Shown: positions 9,117-17,666, numbered from the stretch's first letter. The stretch is 64,000 nt of DNA from Candidatus Aquiluna sp. UB-MaderosW2red (GCF_900100865.1 NZ_LT627734.1:868001-932000), one strand, 5' to 3'. The notes: a model not told the origin generated them from the sequence alone. Numbers and translations: made by a program.

Positions 9117-9262
9117 CGCAAAGCCAAGTTTTCTGGCAGAATCTAACGAGTTCGAACGTCTTGACCCTCTGATCTGGACGATCTCGAAACCCCTTGAGAC
9201 CTCAAGAGTGTGACCCCACCCTCGTAAAGATTCTCGCCCCAATACATACATTCAGGAGAATT

Positions 9263-9844
9263 GTGGCTGTAAAGATCCGCCTAAAGCGCATTGGTAAGAA
9301 AAAAGACCCGCACTACCGCATCGTGGTAGCAGATTCCCGCACACACCGTGACGGCAAGGTAATCGAAGAGATTGGTCGCTATGTTCCGACTACTCACCCT
9401 TCAGTAATTGAAATTAATTCAGAGCGAGCACGCTACTGGCTATCCGTTGGCGCACAGCCAACCGAGCAGGCAGAAGTTCTTCTCAAGCTAACCGGTGACA
9501 TTGCTAACGCCAAGGGCGAGCACATCAACACCGTTAAGCCTCAGATCGCAAAGCCTGTCTTTGTGAACGACATGGCAAAGAAGTCAGTACTTCTGCCTAA
9601 GGCCGAGAAGAAGGTTGAAGTCGTTGCTGAAGCAAAAGTAGAGGCTCCTGTAGAGGCTCCAGCTGAGACTGAAGTAGTTTCCGAAGTTGTTGCAGAAGAA
9701 GTGGTTGCGGAAGCGCCAGCTGTCGAAGCCGAGGCACCTGCAGCTGAGGCACCAGCAGCAGAGGTACCAGCAGAAGTTGTAGTTGAAGAGGCTCCTGTTG
9801 CGGAAGCAACCGAAGAGGCTCCTGCAGAAGAAGCTAAGGCCTAA
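9263..9844 (+). CDS. rpsP: 30S ribosomal protein S16 with long acidic tail
   Basis: S16 is a small-subunit assembly protein. The conserved core begins [19 protein letters not shown] and fills about residues 1-85. After a linker it carries a tail of roughly 80 residues made almost only of Ala, Glu, Val and Pro ([26 protein letters not shown]). The total of 193 residues is more than twice that of E. coli S16. GTG 9263 is chosen because CAGGAGAA lies just before it and it gives the canonical N-terminus; the open frame from 9194 does not. The tail resembles that of S2 in this window. Confidence 0.95.
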   Translation: MAVKIRLKRIGKKKDPHYRIVVADSRTHRDGKVIEEIGRYVPTTHPSVIEINSERARYWLSVGAQPTEQAEVLLKLTGDIANAKGEHINTVKPQIAKPVFVNDMAKKSVLLPKAEKKVEVVAEAKVEAPVEAPAETEVVSEVVAEEVVAEAPAVEAEAPAAEAPAAEVPAEVVVEEAPVAEATEEAPAEEAKA

Positions 9845-9849
9845 AGAAC

Positions 9850-10086
9850 ATGTTGCAAGCGTCCCTCCAGCATTTAGTCCGTGCCATCGTGGATAACCCC
9901 GATGACGCAACTGTTGCCGCCCGTGGCGGCGCCAAGGGCGATTTGTTGGAGGTGCGCGTGCACCCAGACGACCTAGGTCGTGTAATCGGCAAGGGCGGCC
10001 GCACCGCAACAGCCCTTAGAACGGTCATCAATGCGCTAGCGGATGGCAAGCGCGTCCGAGTTGACGTGGTGGATACCGATTTCTAG
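9850..10086 (+). CDS. khpA: KH-domain RNA-binding protein KhpA
   Basis: A 78-residue single KH-domain protein. KhpA binds RNA, often as a dimer with KhpB (Jag/EloR), and affects translation and cell elongation in Gram-positive bacteria. The GXXG loop is visible as VIGKGGRTA (about 48-56). It follows rpsP by five bases, as in most actinobacteria, and its 3' end overlaps the start region of rimM. Confidence 0.93.
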   Translation: MLQASLQHLVRAIVDNPDDATVAARGGAKGDLLEVRVHPDDLGRVIGKGGRTATALRTVINALADGKRVRVDVVDTDF

Positions 10087-10630
10087 CACCACCAAGCTCC
10101 GAGTTGGCCGACTCCTAAAAGCTCACGGTCTAAAAGGTGCAATCAAGCTCGAGCTTTATACCGACTCCCCAAAAGAGCGTTTTGCCGTTGGCGCAGTCTT
10201 GGAACTTCAAGTTCCTGAAGAATCCCCGTGGTTTGGTAAGCACGTTACCGTGGCAGATCTCAAGTGGTACAACACCCACCCCGTAATCTTTTTAGAAGGC
10301 ATCGCGGATCGCGATGCAGCCGAAGGCCTCACCAAGGCAATCCTTTTGGTTGATCACCCGCTAGATGCTTCCCCTTCCGAGCCAGATGCTTGGTATGACC
10401 ACCAGCTTGCCGGGCTCAAAGTAATGCGTGAAGGTATTGAAATTGGCGAACTAATCCGGGTTGACCACATGCCGGCTCAGGATTTGTTGATTATCAAGAC
10501 GGCCGGCGGTGAAGTTCTATTGCCTTTTGTGAAGGCCTTTGTTCCAAAGGTTGATGTTGCAGCAGGCTTGATTGAGATCACCCCACCGGGAGGCTTATTC
10601 GAGGAAATAGAGACGGCCGATGAAAATTGA
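10043..10630 (+). CDS. rimM: Ribosome maturation factor RimM
   Basis: RimM helps 16S rRNA processing and 30S head assembly by binding S19. The conserved part begins [21 protein letters not shown]. It contains the N-terminal beta-barrel, then a PRC-barrel ([12 protein letters not shown] through [13 protein letters not shown]). The start is uncertain. The coordinates use ATG 10043 (195 residues), which adds about 13 unconserved residues; TTG 10061 would give 189. A rare ATT at 10079, just before the khpA stop, would fit homologous N-termini best. None has a convincing ribosome-binding site, so coupling to khpA is likely. It overlaps trmD by eleven bases. Confidence 0.88.
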   Translation: MASASELTWWIPISSTTKLRVGRLLKAHGLKGAIKLELYTDSPKERFAVGAVLELQVPEESPWFGKHVTVADLKWYNTHPVIFLEGIADRDAAEGLTKAILLVDHPLDASPSEPDAWYDHQLAGLKVMREGIEIGELIRVDHMPAQDLLIIKTAGGEVLLPFVKAFVPKVDVAAGLIEITPPGGLFEEIETADEN

Positions 10631-11306
10631 TGCGGTTTCTATATTTCCCGATTACTTCAAAGTCCTAGAGCTTTCCCTATTAGGGAAAGCTCAGGAGTCT
10701 GGGTTAATTACTTTCACGGCTCATGATTTGCGAAACTGGACCCATGATCGGCATAAGACGGTTGACGACTCTCCCTATGGTGGGGGAGCCGGCATGGTTA
10801 TGAAGCCAGAGCCCTGGGGTGAAGCATTTGATGATCTCTTAGAAATCGAAACTTCTCCCGTGGTTATCTTCACAACTCCGGCCGGGATTCCTTTTACTCA
10901 AGCGCTAGCCCAGGAGCTTTCCGAGTCCGAACACATCGTGTTTGCCTGCGGTAGGTATGAGGGAATTGACCAAAGGGTGGTTGACCACGTCGGCACCATG
11001 GCCAGAGTGCTTGAGGTGTCAATCGGTGATTATGTCCTCAATGGCGGTGAGGTGGCAGCTCTTGCCATGATCGAGGCTATCGCCAGGTTGATTCCCGGTG
11101 TGATTGGCAATAAAGAGTCTTTGGCTGAGGAATCCCATAACGATGGGTTGCTGGAATACCCGAGCTTCACCAAACCAAAGGTTTGGCGAGAGCTGGAGGT
11201 CCCAGAGGTTTTACTTTCTGGCCACCATGCCGAGATCGAAAAGTGGCGCAAACAGCAGCAACTGGATCGCACCAAAACCAATCGCCCCGACTTATTAGAG
11301 CTATAG
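10620..11306 (+). CDS. trmD: tRNA (guanine-37-N1)-methyltransferase TrmD
   Basis: TrmD makes m1G37 next to the anticodon and prevents frameshifting. The 228-residue protein starts [13 protein letters not shown] and has the family block [17 protein letters not shown]. The SAM-binding trefoil-knot region is represented by [13 protein letters not shown] and [11 protein letters not shown]. It overlaps rimM by eleven bases and abuts the stop of the convergent AbiEi-like gene. In the usual actinobacterial order rplS would follow; here the AbiEi/Fic pair lies between. Confidence 0.97.
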   Translation: MKIDAVSIFPDYFKVLELSLLGKAQESGLITFTAHDLRNWTHDRHKTVDDSPYGGGAGMVMKPEPWGEAFDDLLEIETSPVVIFTTPAGIPFTQALAQELSESEHIVFACGRYEGIDQRVVDHVGTMARVLEVSIGDYVLNGGEVAALAMIEAIARLIPGVIGNKESLAEESHNDGLLEYPSFTKPKVWRELEVPEVLLSGHHAEIEKWRKQQQLDRTKTNRPDLLEL

Positions 11307-11897
11307 ATTTTCGTAAATGTCGAGGTTGCGGGCGTCTCTGGCGCCCGTCTTGTTGACTTCATTGTCGATTAGCCGGGTTTCGGATTCAGTTATCAGTCCC
11401 AGAGCCGTGGCTTTGGTTTTAGCTTTTTGATAAGCGCGCGCATTCAGAGTGCTCCGTTTCGCAAGGTGCAATAAGGCATCAAAAACGCTTTGATGCCTTA
11501 TCAGGTTGGTTTGGATAAAGCTGTCCTTGCGCCATTTTGAGATGGACTGCACGTTGATGTCACTCGGGTAACCCTTTCGAACTCTGGTTCTAGTGCCGAG
11601 GGTTATTTCATTAGGCTCCGGCTCAGTAAGGCCAAAGTGCCACAGCACACTTTCTCCAATGAGAAAAGCATCCGCCGCAATTAGCTGGATTGCCGCGTAG
11701 TGGCGAGTCTCAATTGACTCAGGGTGGAATGGAGATTTATAAACATTTGTTCCGATCCTCAGAATCGCGTTTCTAGCGACCAGTTTCCGCAATTCAACCG
11801 CTGGGATTCCAATAGCCACAGCTTCCGTAGTGGTCACAACACCGTGAGTGTTGACTGCAAGGGCGAGAAACTTTTGCCGATTGGATGGCGAATTCAT
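11301..11897 (-). CDS. AbiEi-like antitoxin / transcriptional regulator
   Basis: A 198-residue protein resembling the type IV antitoxin AbiEi family. The N-terminal 50 residues look like the small winged helix-turn-helix of these proteins ([20 protein letters not shown], then [15 protein letters not shown]). They are followed by the usual core with [20 protein letters not shown]. In classical AbiE systems the partner is the nucleotidyltransferase toxin AbiEii; no such gene is present. Instead a Fic-domain gene lies divergently 95 bases away. It sits between trmD and rplS, which are normally adjacent, so the pair is probably an insertion. The protein may act simply as a regulator. Confidence 0.72.
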   Translation of the reverse strand: MNSPSNRQKFLALAVNTHGVVTTTEAVAIGIPAVELRKLVARNAILRIGTNVYKSPFHPESIETRHYAAIQLIAADAFLIGESVLWHFGLTEPEPNEITLGTRTRVRKGYPSDINVQSISKWRKDSFIQTNLIRHQSVFDALLHLAKRSTLNARAYQKAKTKATALGLITESETRLIDNEVNKTGARDARNLDIYENL

Positions 11898-11992
11898 GCC
11901 TAAAACCTACTTTTTATAGTACGAAATTGTCAATACTTTTATTGTGACTTTGACGTTATAAGAAAAACATAAAAACCTTATAGAGTATCTGC
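11898..11992. promoter_or_regulatory. AT-rich divergent promoter region with imperfect direct repeat
   Basis: The 95 bases between the two accessory genes are much more AT-rich than their surroundings. On the minus strand a TTGACA element is present (complement of about 11927-11932). An imperfect direct repeat, TACTTTTTATAG (11908-11919) and TACTTTTATTG (11934-11944), starts 26 bases apart. It could be an operator for the DNA-binding domain of the AbiEi-like protein. This is inference from layout only. Confidence 0.35.
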
Positions 11993-13147
11993 ATGAAGCA
12001 ACCAGTATTTTTTGGGTCAATTTTTGAAAGCGACCAGGACGATTTCCCGTACCCCTATTTCATGCCCAATTTGATTCCCGTTTCGATCGAGATTGGCCAA
12101 GAGGCGTGGTCTCTAATTGCCAAGGCGGATGCAGCCGTGGGTGAGCTCAGGGGGATTACTCGACTTATTTCACCGTCCAATATCTCAAACCGTGCCGCAC
12201 TACTGAAGGACTCGCTTGCATCGTCAAGAATTGAAGGCACGCAGGCTACCCTTGCCGAAGTTTTAGAGGCTGATCTTCGTGGTGAGCTGGTCCATAACGC
12301 AGATGTCGAACAGGTGCTGAATTACCTAAAGGCCCTAGAATTTGCCACCAAATTCATGGAGCGTGGAACCATCTCAACTCAGCTGATTCTAGAGACCCAT
12401 TCAATCCTGATGAATGGCCGATTGGGTGCCGATAAGACGCCAGGAGTTTTTAGAAAAACTCCGGTTTGGATCGGTTCCAGAAGCCTAGGTGTCGCCAACG
12501 CTAGATTTATCCCGCCGCTGGCTAAACACATACCCGAGCTGATAACAGACTTGGTCGAATTTATCAGTTCCCCCTCACCTTGGCCGCTAGCCGCAAAAAT
12601 AGCCTGGGCCCATTATCAGTTCGAAACAATCCATCCATTTTTGGATGGCAACGGCAGGATCGGGAGAATTCTAATTGAGCTGATGTTTATTTCTGAGAAC
12701 GCCCTTGCCGGGCCATATCTCGGAATTTCGCAATACATTGAGCAGAATCGGGATGAATACTATTTCGCCCTGCAAGAAGTCAGATTCTCTGGTGAGACAG
12801 ACCAGCTTTACAGTTATTTCGCGATTGCTATTGAGCGGCAAGCCTTGCAGACCTCGCTTCGCATGGAGGCACTGTTGGCGCTGAGCAATACGTGGCTAGA
12901 CCTTTATTCCTCAGCAGCGCTGAGAATGTCTCAGCTAGTTCGTCACCTGATTTCAAATCCAATAGTCGATGTTTCTAGCGTCCAGAGTTCTCTGGGAGTG
13001 ACTCAGCCCACAGCCAGCAAGCTCTTGCGCCGGGCACAGGGGCTGGGTTTGATTCAATCTAAAGGAACTGTGGGGCGCTCAAAAAGAGAGCGCTGGCTCG
13101 CACAGGAAGTTTGGGACATTCTTTCCCCTGGCGAGTCTCACGATTAG
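11993..13147 (+). CDS. Fic family protein
   Basis: Fic proteins transfer AMP or related groups from nucleotides to hydroxyl side chains of target proteins. The 384-residue protein has an N-terminal Fic_N domain. There SSRIEG (near residues 79-84) matches the inhibitory helix motif S/TxxxEG/N, so it is a self-inhibited type. The complete active-site motif HPFLDGNGRIGR lies in the middle (about 213-224), with the catalytic His. The last 90 residues look like a winged helix-turn-helix (VTQPTASKLLRRAQGLGLI). It is divergent from the AbiEi-like gene, and both interrupt the trmD-rplS neighbourhood. Substrate unknown. Confidence 0.9.
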   Translation: MKQPVFFGSIFESDQDDFPYPYFMPNLIPVSIEIGQEAWSLIAKADAAVGELRGITRLISPSNISNRAALLKDSLASSRIEGTQATLAEVLEADLRGELVHNADVEQVLNYLKALEFATKFMERGTISTQLILETHSILMNGRLGADKTPGVFRKTPVWIGSRSLGVANARFIPPLAKHIPELITDLVEFISSPSPWPLAAKIAWAHYQFETIHPFLDGNGRIGRILIELMFISENALAGPYLGISQYIEQNRDEYYFALQEVRFSGETDQLYSYFAIAIERQALQTSLRMEALLALSNTWLDLYSSAALRMSQLVRHLISNPIVDVSSVQSSLGVTQPTASKLLRRAQGLGLIQSKGTVGRSKRERWLAQEVWDILSPGESHD

Positions 13148-13149
13148 TG

Positions 13150-13178
13150 TTGCAAACCCTCTTGGGGTGTGGAATACT
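13150..13178 (+). promoter_or_regulatory. Candidate promoter for rplS
   Basis: TTGCAA (13150-13155) and AATACT (13173-13178) are separated by exactly 17 bases, roughly 100 bases before the rplS start. The fit to the vegetative consensus is moderate. It would give rplS an independent transcript, sensible because the accessory pair separates it from trmD. Confidence 0.4.
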
Positions 13179-13277
13179 TTGGCAGTGCCCAATCGTCTCT
13201 GCCGCAGGGGAGCAAGTGCACAGACTCTAATCACTACTAACCGTTTTGACCTGCGCGCAAATGGAAAGAGATAAAAA

Positions 13278-13631
13278 ATGCACATTTTAGATGCAGTAGA
13301 TGCCCCAAACCTAAAGACCAACATCCCAGCCTTTCGCGCTGGAGACAACGTGAAGGTTCACGTAAACATTATTGAGGGTGCCAGAAGCCGTATTCAGGTT
13401 TTCCAGGGCGTTGTTATTTCCAAGTCCGGTGAGGGCATCCGAGAGAGCTTTACCGTTCGCAAAGTTTCCTTCCAGGTTGGCGTGGAGCGTACCTTCCCAC
13501 TGCACTCCCCGGTTATTGACCACATCGAGCTAGTCTCCCGTGGCGCAGTCCGCCGCGCGAAACTTTACTACCTGCGCGATCTTCGCGGCAAGGCAGCAAA
13601 GATTCGCGAAAAGCGCGACAACGTCAAGTAA
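13278..13631 (+). CDS. rplS: 50S ribosomal protein L19
   Basis: L19 lies at the interface of the ribosomal subunits. The 117-residue protein has the typical segments [20 protein letters not shown] and [18 protein letters not shown] and ends in a basic tail with [25 protein letters not shown] ribosome-binding site precedes ATG 13278. Its transcript probably continues into lepB and rnhB, the conserved actinobacterial order. Confidence 0.97.
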   Translation: MHILDAVDAPNLKTNIPAFRAGDNVKVHVNIIEGARSRIQVFQGVVISKSGEGIRESFTVRKVSFQVGVERTFPLHSPVIDHIELVSRGAVRRAKLYYLRDLRGKAAKIREKRDNVK

Positions 13632-13655
13632 GCCAAGCTAGATAAACTAGCTGGC

Positions 13656-14417
13656 ATGACAGAGACCGGGGATATAAGGCCCCGTAAGAACACGGTATTG
13701 CTAAACATTCGCAGGTTTATTACTCGTTCCCGTAAGAATTGGTTCACAGCTTTTGTGATCGACTTTGTTGTAATTGTCGGCACGGCACTAATTCTCTCCG
13801 TTCTGATAAAAGCTTTTTTGATTCGTTCTTTTTATATTCCCTCCGGCTCCATGCTCGAAACTCTGCAGATTAATGACCGCATCATCGTGAACGTCTTGGT
13901 GCCCGAAGTCATTTCGCTGCAGCGCGGTGACGTAGCCGTTTTCAGAGATCCAGGGGGATGGCTTGGTGCGATTCCGACTGTGCAAAAAGAACCAATTCAA
14001 GAGGCCTTTGATTTTGTCCTTGGAACCTTTGGCATCACAGCCCCCGACTCTGCTGAACATCTAGTCAAGCGTGTGATTGGCTTGCCCGGTGATGTGATTT
14101 CTTGCTGTGATCCTGAGGGCAGGCTGATCATCAATGGCGTGGCCATTGATGAGGCCTATCTTCGTCCAGGGTCCATTCCTTCCGAGCTCGAGTTCGATGT
14201 GACAGTGCCGGAAGGCAGTTATTGGGTAATGGGGGATAACCGCCAAAACTCAACTGATTCTCGTTACCACCAAGATTTGCCTTCGGGGGGTTTTGTGAAG
14301 CAAGAGTATGTGGTTGGCAGAGCTGTAGTTGTGAGCTGGCCTTTTGAGAACTGGAACTGGTTAGACAATTTTCCGGACACCTTTAGTGGTGTGCCCAGTA
14401 GCAGCGTCACAAAATAG
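13656..14417 (+). CDS. lepB: Signal peptidase I
   Basis: LepB cuts signal peptides from exported proteins at the outer face of the cytoplasmic membrane. The 253-residue protein has one membrane segment (about residues 33-56). This is followed by the catalytic serine in IPSGSM, the catalytic lysine region LVKRVIGLPGD, and the MGDNRQNSTDSRYH box. Its last base is shared with the GTG start of rnhB, so the two are coupled. Confidence 0.95.
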   Translation: MTETGDIRPRKNTVLLNIRRFITRSRKNWFTAFVIDFVVIVGTALILSVLIKAFLIRSFYIPSGSMLETLQINDRIIVNVLVPEVISLQRGDVAVFRDPGGWLGAIPTVQKEPIQEAFDFVLGTFGITAPDSAEHLVKRVIGLPGDVISCCDPEGRLIINGVAIDEAYLRPGSIPSELEFDVTVPEGSYWVMGDNRQNSTDSRYHQDLPSGGFVKQEYVVGRAVVVSWPFENWNWLDNFPDTFSGVPSSSVTK

Positions 14418-15049
14418 TGACCTCACCCAGCCTTGAACTCGAGCGAAAGCTCCTGGAGCGTTACGACCGGGTGATTTGCCTGGACGAGGTTGGTAGGGGC
14501 TCTCTAGCTGGCCCGGTTGCCGTTGGAGCAGCGGTTATCTCGGCAGCGACTGCAAGCGCAATCCCCAAGGGGCTCAGGGACAGCAAGCAAATTATCGAAT
14601 CAAAAAGAGATGATATTGCCGAGCTCTCAAAGGCTTGGGTTCAAAATAATGTCGGCTTTGCCTCGAGTGACTTCATCGAATCTGATGGCATCTCAAGGGC
14701 ATTGGCAAAGGCCGCCGTGGCGGCCTTTGAGCCTCTACTGAGTGGGAAAACGATTATTTTGCTGGATGGTTCGCAGAACTGGCTCAAGGGAATCGACATC
14801 GAAGTCGTGATGCAAGTTAAGGCGGACCGAGATTGTGCTGGAGTCTCCGCAGCGGCTCTAATTGCCAAAGTGTCCAGGGATCAATTAATGCGGGAGTATC
14901 ACATGGAGTATCCGCTTTATGGCTGGGCTTCGAATAAGGGATACGCCTCGGAGTCTCACATCCAAGCGATCCAATCGCTTGGAGCGACCAGGCACCACCG
15001 ACACAGTTGGCTGACAAAGATACTCGCTGAGGGCCAAGCGCTTTTTTAG
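14417..15049 (+). CDS. rnhB: Ribonuclease HII
   Basis: RNase HII removes ribonucleotides misincorporated in DNA and cuts RNA in RNA-DNA hybrids. The 210 residues carry the signature LDEVGRGSLAGPV (about 21-33), with the first catalytic acidic pair, and further acidic positions at ILLDGSQNWL and KADRDCAGVSAAALIAKV. The end has the usual LGATRHHRHSWL block. The GTG start overlaps the stop of lepB by one base. Confidence 0.95.
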   Translation: MTSPSLELERKLLERYDRVICLDEVGRGSLAGPVAVGAAVISAATASAIPKGLRDSKQIIESKRDDIAELSKAWVQNNVGFASSDFIESDGISRALAKAAVAAFEPLLSGKTIILLDGSQNWLKGIDIEVVMQVKADRDCAGVSAAALIAKVSRDQLMREYHMEYPLYGWASNKGYASESHIQAIQSLGATRHHRHSWLTKILAEGQALF

Positions 15050-15070
15050 AGGCTTAGACTTAGGGGCATT

Positions 15071-15394
15071 ATGGATGAGAACGAGTTTGAAGATTACGAT
15101 CGGGAAGCCGAGTTAGCACTTTATCGCGAGTATCGCGACGTCGTAAAGATGTTTCGCTACGTGGTAGAAACCGAGCGACGCTTCTATCTGGCAAACGATG
15201 TCGAGCTCAAAAGAATCGACACTCCAACCGATTTCTACTTTGATCTAAACATGCAAGATGTTTGGGTTTGGGATATTTACCGCACTGATCGCTTCGTGAA
15301 ACAGGTCAAAGTGATGACCTTTAAGGACGTCAATGTTGAAGAGATTGGCAATAAAGATATCGAGATTCCCAAGGAACTAGCAGTGGGCGAATAG
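15071..15394 (+). CDS. DUF2469 protein
   Basis: A 107-residue acidic protein of the DUF2469 family, which is essentially restricted to actinobacteria and regularly lies after rnhB. It has the conserved blocks YDREAELALYREYRDVVKMF and DTPTDFYFDLNMQDVWVWDI. The function is unknown. It is followed by a strong terminator, and the yraN and comM genes usually found next are missing. Confidence 0.93.
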   Translation: MDENEFEDYDREAELALYREYRDVVKMFRYVVETERRFYLANDVELKRIDTPTDFYFDLNMQDVWVWDIYRTDRFVKQVKVMTFKDVNVEEIGNKDIEIPKELAVGE

Positions 15395-15421
15395 CACTGG
15401 TTATCAACAGATTTCCAAACT

Positions 15422-15460
15422 AAAAGCATCCAAGCTGAAATATCTTGGATGCTTTTGGCA
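15422..15460 (+). terminator. Strong terminator overlapping the dprA start region
   Basis: A perfect 13-bp inverted repeat, AAAAGCATCCAAG (15422-15434) and CTTGGATGCTTTT (15444-15456), with a nine-base loop. It ends in TTTT and is a convincing Rho-independent terminator for the transcript ending with DUF2469. The dprA ATG follows only three bases later. Confidence 0.85.
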
Positions 15461-16494
15461 TGTATCTAGATTCCGAGAAAGAAGCCACTATTTTGTGGTC
15501 GCTACTATCTGAGCCGGGGGACCAGCTGGCCCACTTGATTTTCGCCAATCGTGGCCCAGCCGCAATATCGGATTTCAGGTCCGGTAGAGCTAAAAAGCTC
15601 TGGCCTGAAATCATTGAATCAGAGGCTTCCGAATTCGGCCACGAGCTGCCGGCACTTTTTGAACGGTTCGCAATGAGAGTTGAGACCCTAAGCGTTTCTC
15701 AACGCTTGGAGCGTGCAATTCGCTGGTCGGCCAAGCCGATGTTCCCGGATGATGCACCGGTTTTGTGGAGTAAGTTTCACGATCTTGGCCACAGCGCCCC
15801 ATATTTGTTGTGGGTGGCGGGCGATATCTCTGCGCTCGAGCAAGAGAGCGTGGCAATAGTCGGAACGAGGCGTCCAAGTTCTTTTGGAATTAAAAACAGC
15901 GGACTTCTGGTTTCACAGCTAAGACTTCCGGTTGTCTCGGGAGGAGCCTCAGGGATTGATGCTGCCGCCCACAGGGCGGCAATAGATCTGAAGATTCCAA
16001 CCTTTGCATTTATGGCCGGTGGCATAGATCGTGCCTATCCGCTAGAGAACTGGCCACTGTTTCATGAAATGGTTCGATCAGGCGGTGCGCTAATTTCCGA
16101 AACCTCCCCAGGAACGGCTCCGAGTCGCTTTCGCTTTTTGCTTCGCAACAGGCTGATTGCAGCATCCGGAGATTCTCTTTTCGTAGTTGAAGCCGGCTAT
16201 CGTTCAGGATCCAGAAATAGCGCCAATCATGCTAGAAACCTTGGCCGGGACGTCTACGCAGTGCCCGCAAGATTTGGCAAGACAATCCCGCAGGGCACTA
16301 ACTCCATGATCAAGGAGGGCCTAGCCCAAGTTTGGCAGATGCAAGATGGACTCACAATCGAGCCGGATTGGATTCAGAAACGCATTCAAGATGCGATTCG
16401 GGACGGCGCCGTTGGTGATCAACAAATAGCTATGGAGTCCGGAATTTCACTACAGCTGGTGGCAAAGAATCTCTCCTTGCTTCGCCTGAGCTAG
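15460..16494 (+). CDS. dprA: DNA-processing protein DprA
   Basis: DprA loads RecA onto incoming single-stranded DNA during transformation. The 344-residue protein starts MYLDSEKEATILWSLLSEPG, which matches the N-terminal helical region of actinobacterial DprA. It has the Rossmann core with VAIVGTRRPSSFG, VVSGGASGIDAAAH and FLLRNRLIAASG, and a C-terminal winged-helix-like end. A TTG at 15445 is possible but lies inside the terminator stem, so ATG 15460 is preferred. There is no room for a normal promoter or ribosome-binding site between terminator and start, so expression is puzzling. comM is absent from its usual place. Confidence 0.9.
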   Translation: MYLDSEKEATILWSLLSEPGDQLAHLIFANRGPAAISDFRSGRAKKLWPEIIESEASEFGHELPALFERFAMRVETLSVSQRLERAIRWSAKPMFPDDAPVLWSKFHDLGHSAPYLLWVAGDISALEQESVAIVGTRRPSSFGIKNSGLLVSQLRLPVVSGGASGIDAAAHRAAIDLKIPTFAFMAGGIDRAYPLENWPLFHEMVRSGGALISETSPGTAPSRFRFLLRNRLIAASGDSLFVVEAGYRSGSRNSANHARNLGRDVYAVPARFGKTIPQGTNSMIKEGLAQVWQMQDGLTIEPDWIQKRIQDAIRDGAVGDQQIAMESGISLQLVAKNLSLLRLS

Positions 16495-16775
16495 AGCCAC
16501 ACCACGTCCCAAGTCTTTGAATCAACCGAAATTCATAGAAAACAATCTATGCATTTGGGAATCGAGCCATAAGAGCATCCGAAGACCTGTTCTTCGAGCT
16601 AGCGGTTAAGTTTTTGCTTGAGTAGCCAGGCGGAATTTAGGCCGCATTGTTCCAATGGATTTCACTCCTGAGATTTTGGTCATAGGAGCATTATCTTTTG
16701 GAAGCCAAGTGGCTCAGTAATAAACCACGCCACGCATCTAGCCAAGGAGCCCGATTTTGACTCTAATCTTGACTC
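16495..16775. other. Intergenic stretch without recognisable gene
   Basis: 281 bases between dprA and xerC. It contains only very short frames, for example one of 21 codons from ATG 16655 and a startless run reading RASEDLFFELAVKFLLE that ends near 16626. These do not match a family I recognise. The stretch is long for this compact window and may be a gene relic or hold the xerC promoter. Confidence 0.4.
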
Positions 16776-17666
16776 ATGGAGAAACTTATTGCGGAGTGCG
16801 AGGGCTTTATTAAGAGCCTGCAAGCTCGAGGATCTTCGGTAAACACCCTCAAGGCCTATCAATCAGATATAAAGGATTTGCTTGAGTTTTTAGTCGCGAG
16901 CAAGGCGGAGTTCGAATTGGACTCAATCAGAAATTGGCTGTTTGTAATCTCAGAAGCCGGCGCGACCAAGAGCACCTTGGCTAGAAAAACATCTTCGGTT
17001 CGAGCTTTTAGTTCCTGGTTAGTCGAGCGCGGTGTGTTGGACTCAGATCCGGGATTGAGGCTCCGATCACCAAAGCTCGAGAGAAGCTTGCCCAAAATTG
17101 CGAGTGAAAATTCACTGGGTGAGGTTTTTGACTCCCTCAAAGCCAGGGCAAGTAGGGACGATCCCACTTCGCTCATGCAGCTTTGCACGATGGAGCTTTT
17201 ATATGCCACCGGTATGCGGGTGAGTGAGTTGGCTGGGCTAAACATCTCAGATGTTGATTTTTCTAGAAACCTCTTGATTGTTACTGGCAAAGGCAATAAG
17301 CAAAGAATGTTGCCCTATGGATATCCGGCAGCAGCTGCGATGGAGGAATGGATTCGGTTCGGTAGGGTTCGGTTTTACTCGGAGTCAACCGACGATGCCC
17401 TCTTGATTTCCTCGAGAGGCAAAAGGGTTGGGGTCAGGCAGCTTTATTCTCTTGTTGCAGAGCAGCTAGCCAAGACCACTTCGGGTAAAGCTGGGCCGCA
17501 CACACTTCGACATTCGGCCGCCACCCACCTGTTGGATCACGGTGCTGACTTGCGCGCAGTTCAGGAAATTCTCGGGCATGCGTCGTTAGTCACCACCCAG
17601 ATTTACACCCACGTTTCCGTGGAGAGGCTGCGCGCCTCCTTCGAACAGGCCCATCCCAGGGCCTAA
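16776..17666 (+). CDS. xerC: Tyrosine recombinase XerC
   Basis: XerC, with XerD, resolves chromosome dimers at dif. The 296-residue protein has an N-terminal SAM-like DNA-binding domain and a catalytic domain with all expected residues. These are Arg in YATGMRVSEL, Lys in VTGKGNKQR, HTLRH with His and Arg, then GHASL and the tyrosine nucleophile in TTQIYTHV. Its place between dprA and rpsB is the housekeeping location in actinobacteria, so it is not a prophage integrase. The stop overlaps that of the convergent M23-like gene by four bases. Confidence 0.93.
   Translation: MEKLIAECEGFIKSLQARGSSVNTLKAYQSDIKDLLEFLVASKAEFELDSIRNWLFVISEAGATKSTLARKTSSVRAFSSWLVERGVLDSDPGLRLRSPKLERSLPKIASENSLGEVFDSLKARASRDDPTSLMQLCTMELLYATGMRVSELAGLNISDVDFSRNLLIVTGKGNKQRMLPYGYPAAAAMEEWIRFGRVRFYSESTDDALLISSRGKRVGVRQLYSLVAEQLAKTTSGKAGPHTLRHSAATHLLDHGADLRAVQEILGHASLVTTQIYTHVSVERLRASFEQAHPRA

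Noticed and set aside
9584-10009. Long open frames on the minus strand opposite the rpsP tail and khpA
   Set aside because: They consist of Leu/Gln or Cys/Arg-rich low-complexity sequence produced by the repeated Ala/Glu codons of the S16 tail on the other strand.
15400-15408. TTATCAACA, one mismatch from a DnaA box
   Set aside because: It is a single isolated site with no cluster and no replication genes nearby, so not evidence for an origin.
16560-16626. RASEDLFFELAVKFLLE run as a yraN remnant
   Set aside because: The resemblance to the YraN GEdlA..fL pattern is slight, there is no start codon, and it lies on the wrong side of dprA for the usual gene order.
16776-17666. Tyrosine recombinase as a sign of a prophage or integrative element
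   Set aside because: Its neighbours dprA and rpsB and its sequence fit housekeeping XerC; there are no phage genes or att repeats.
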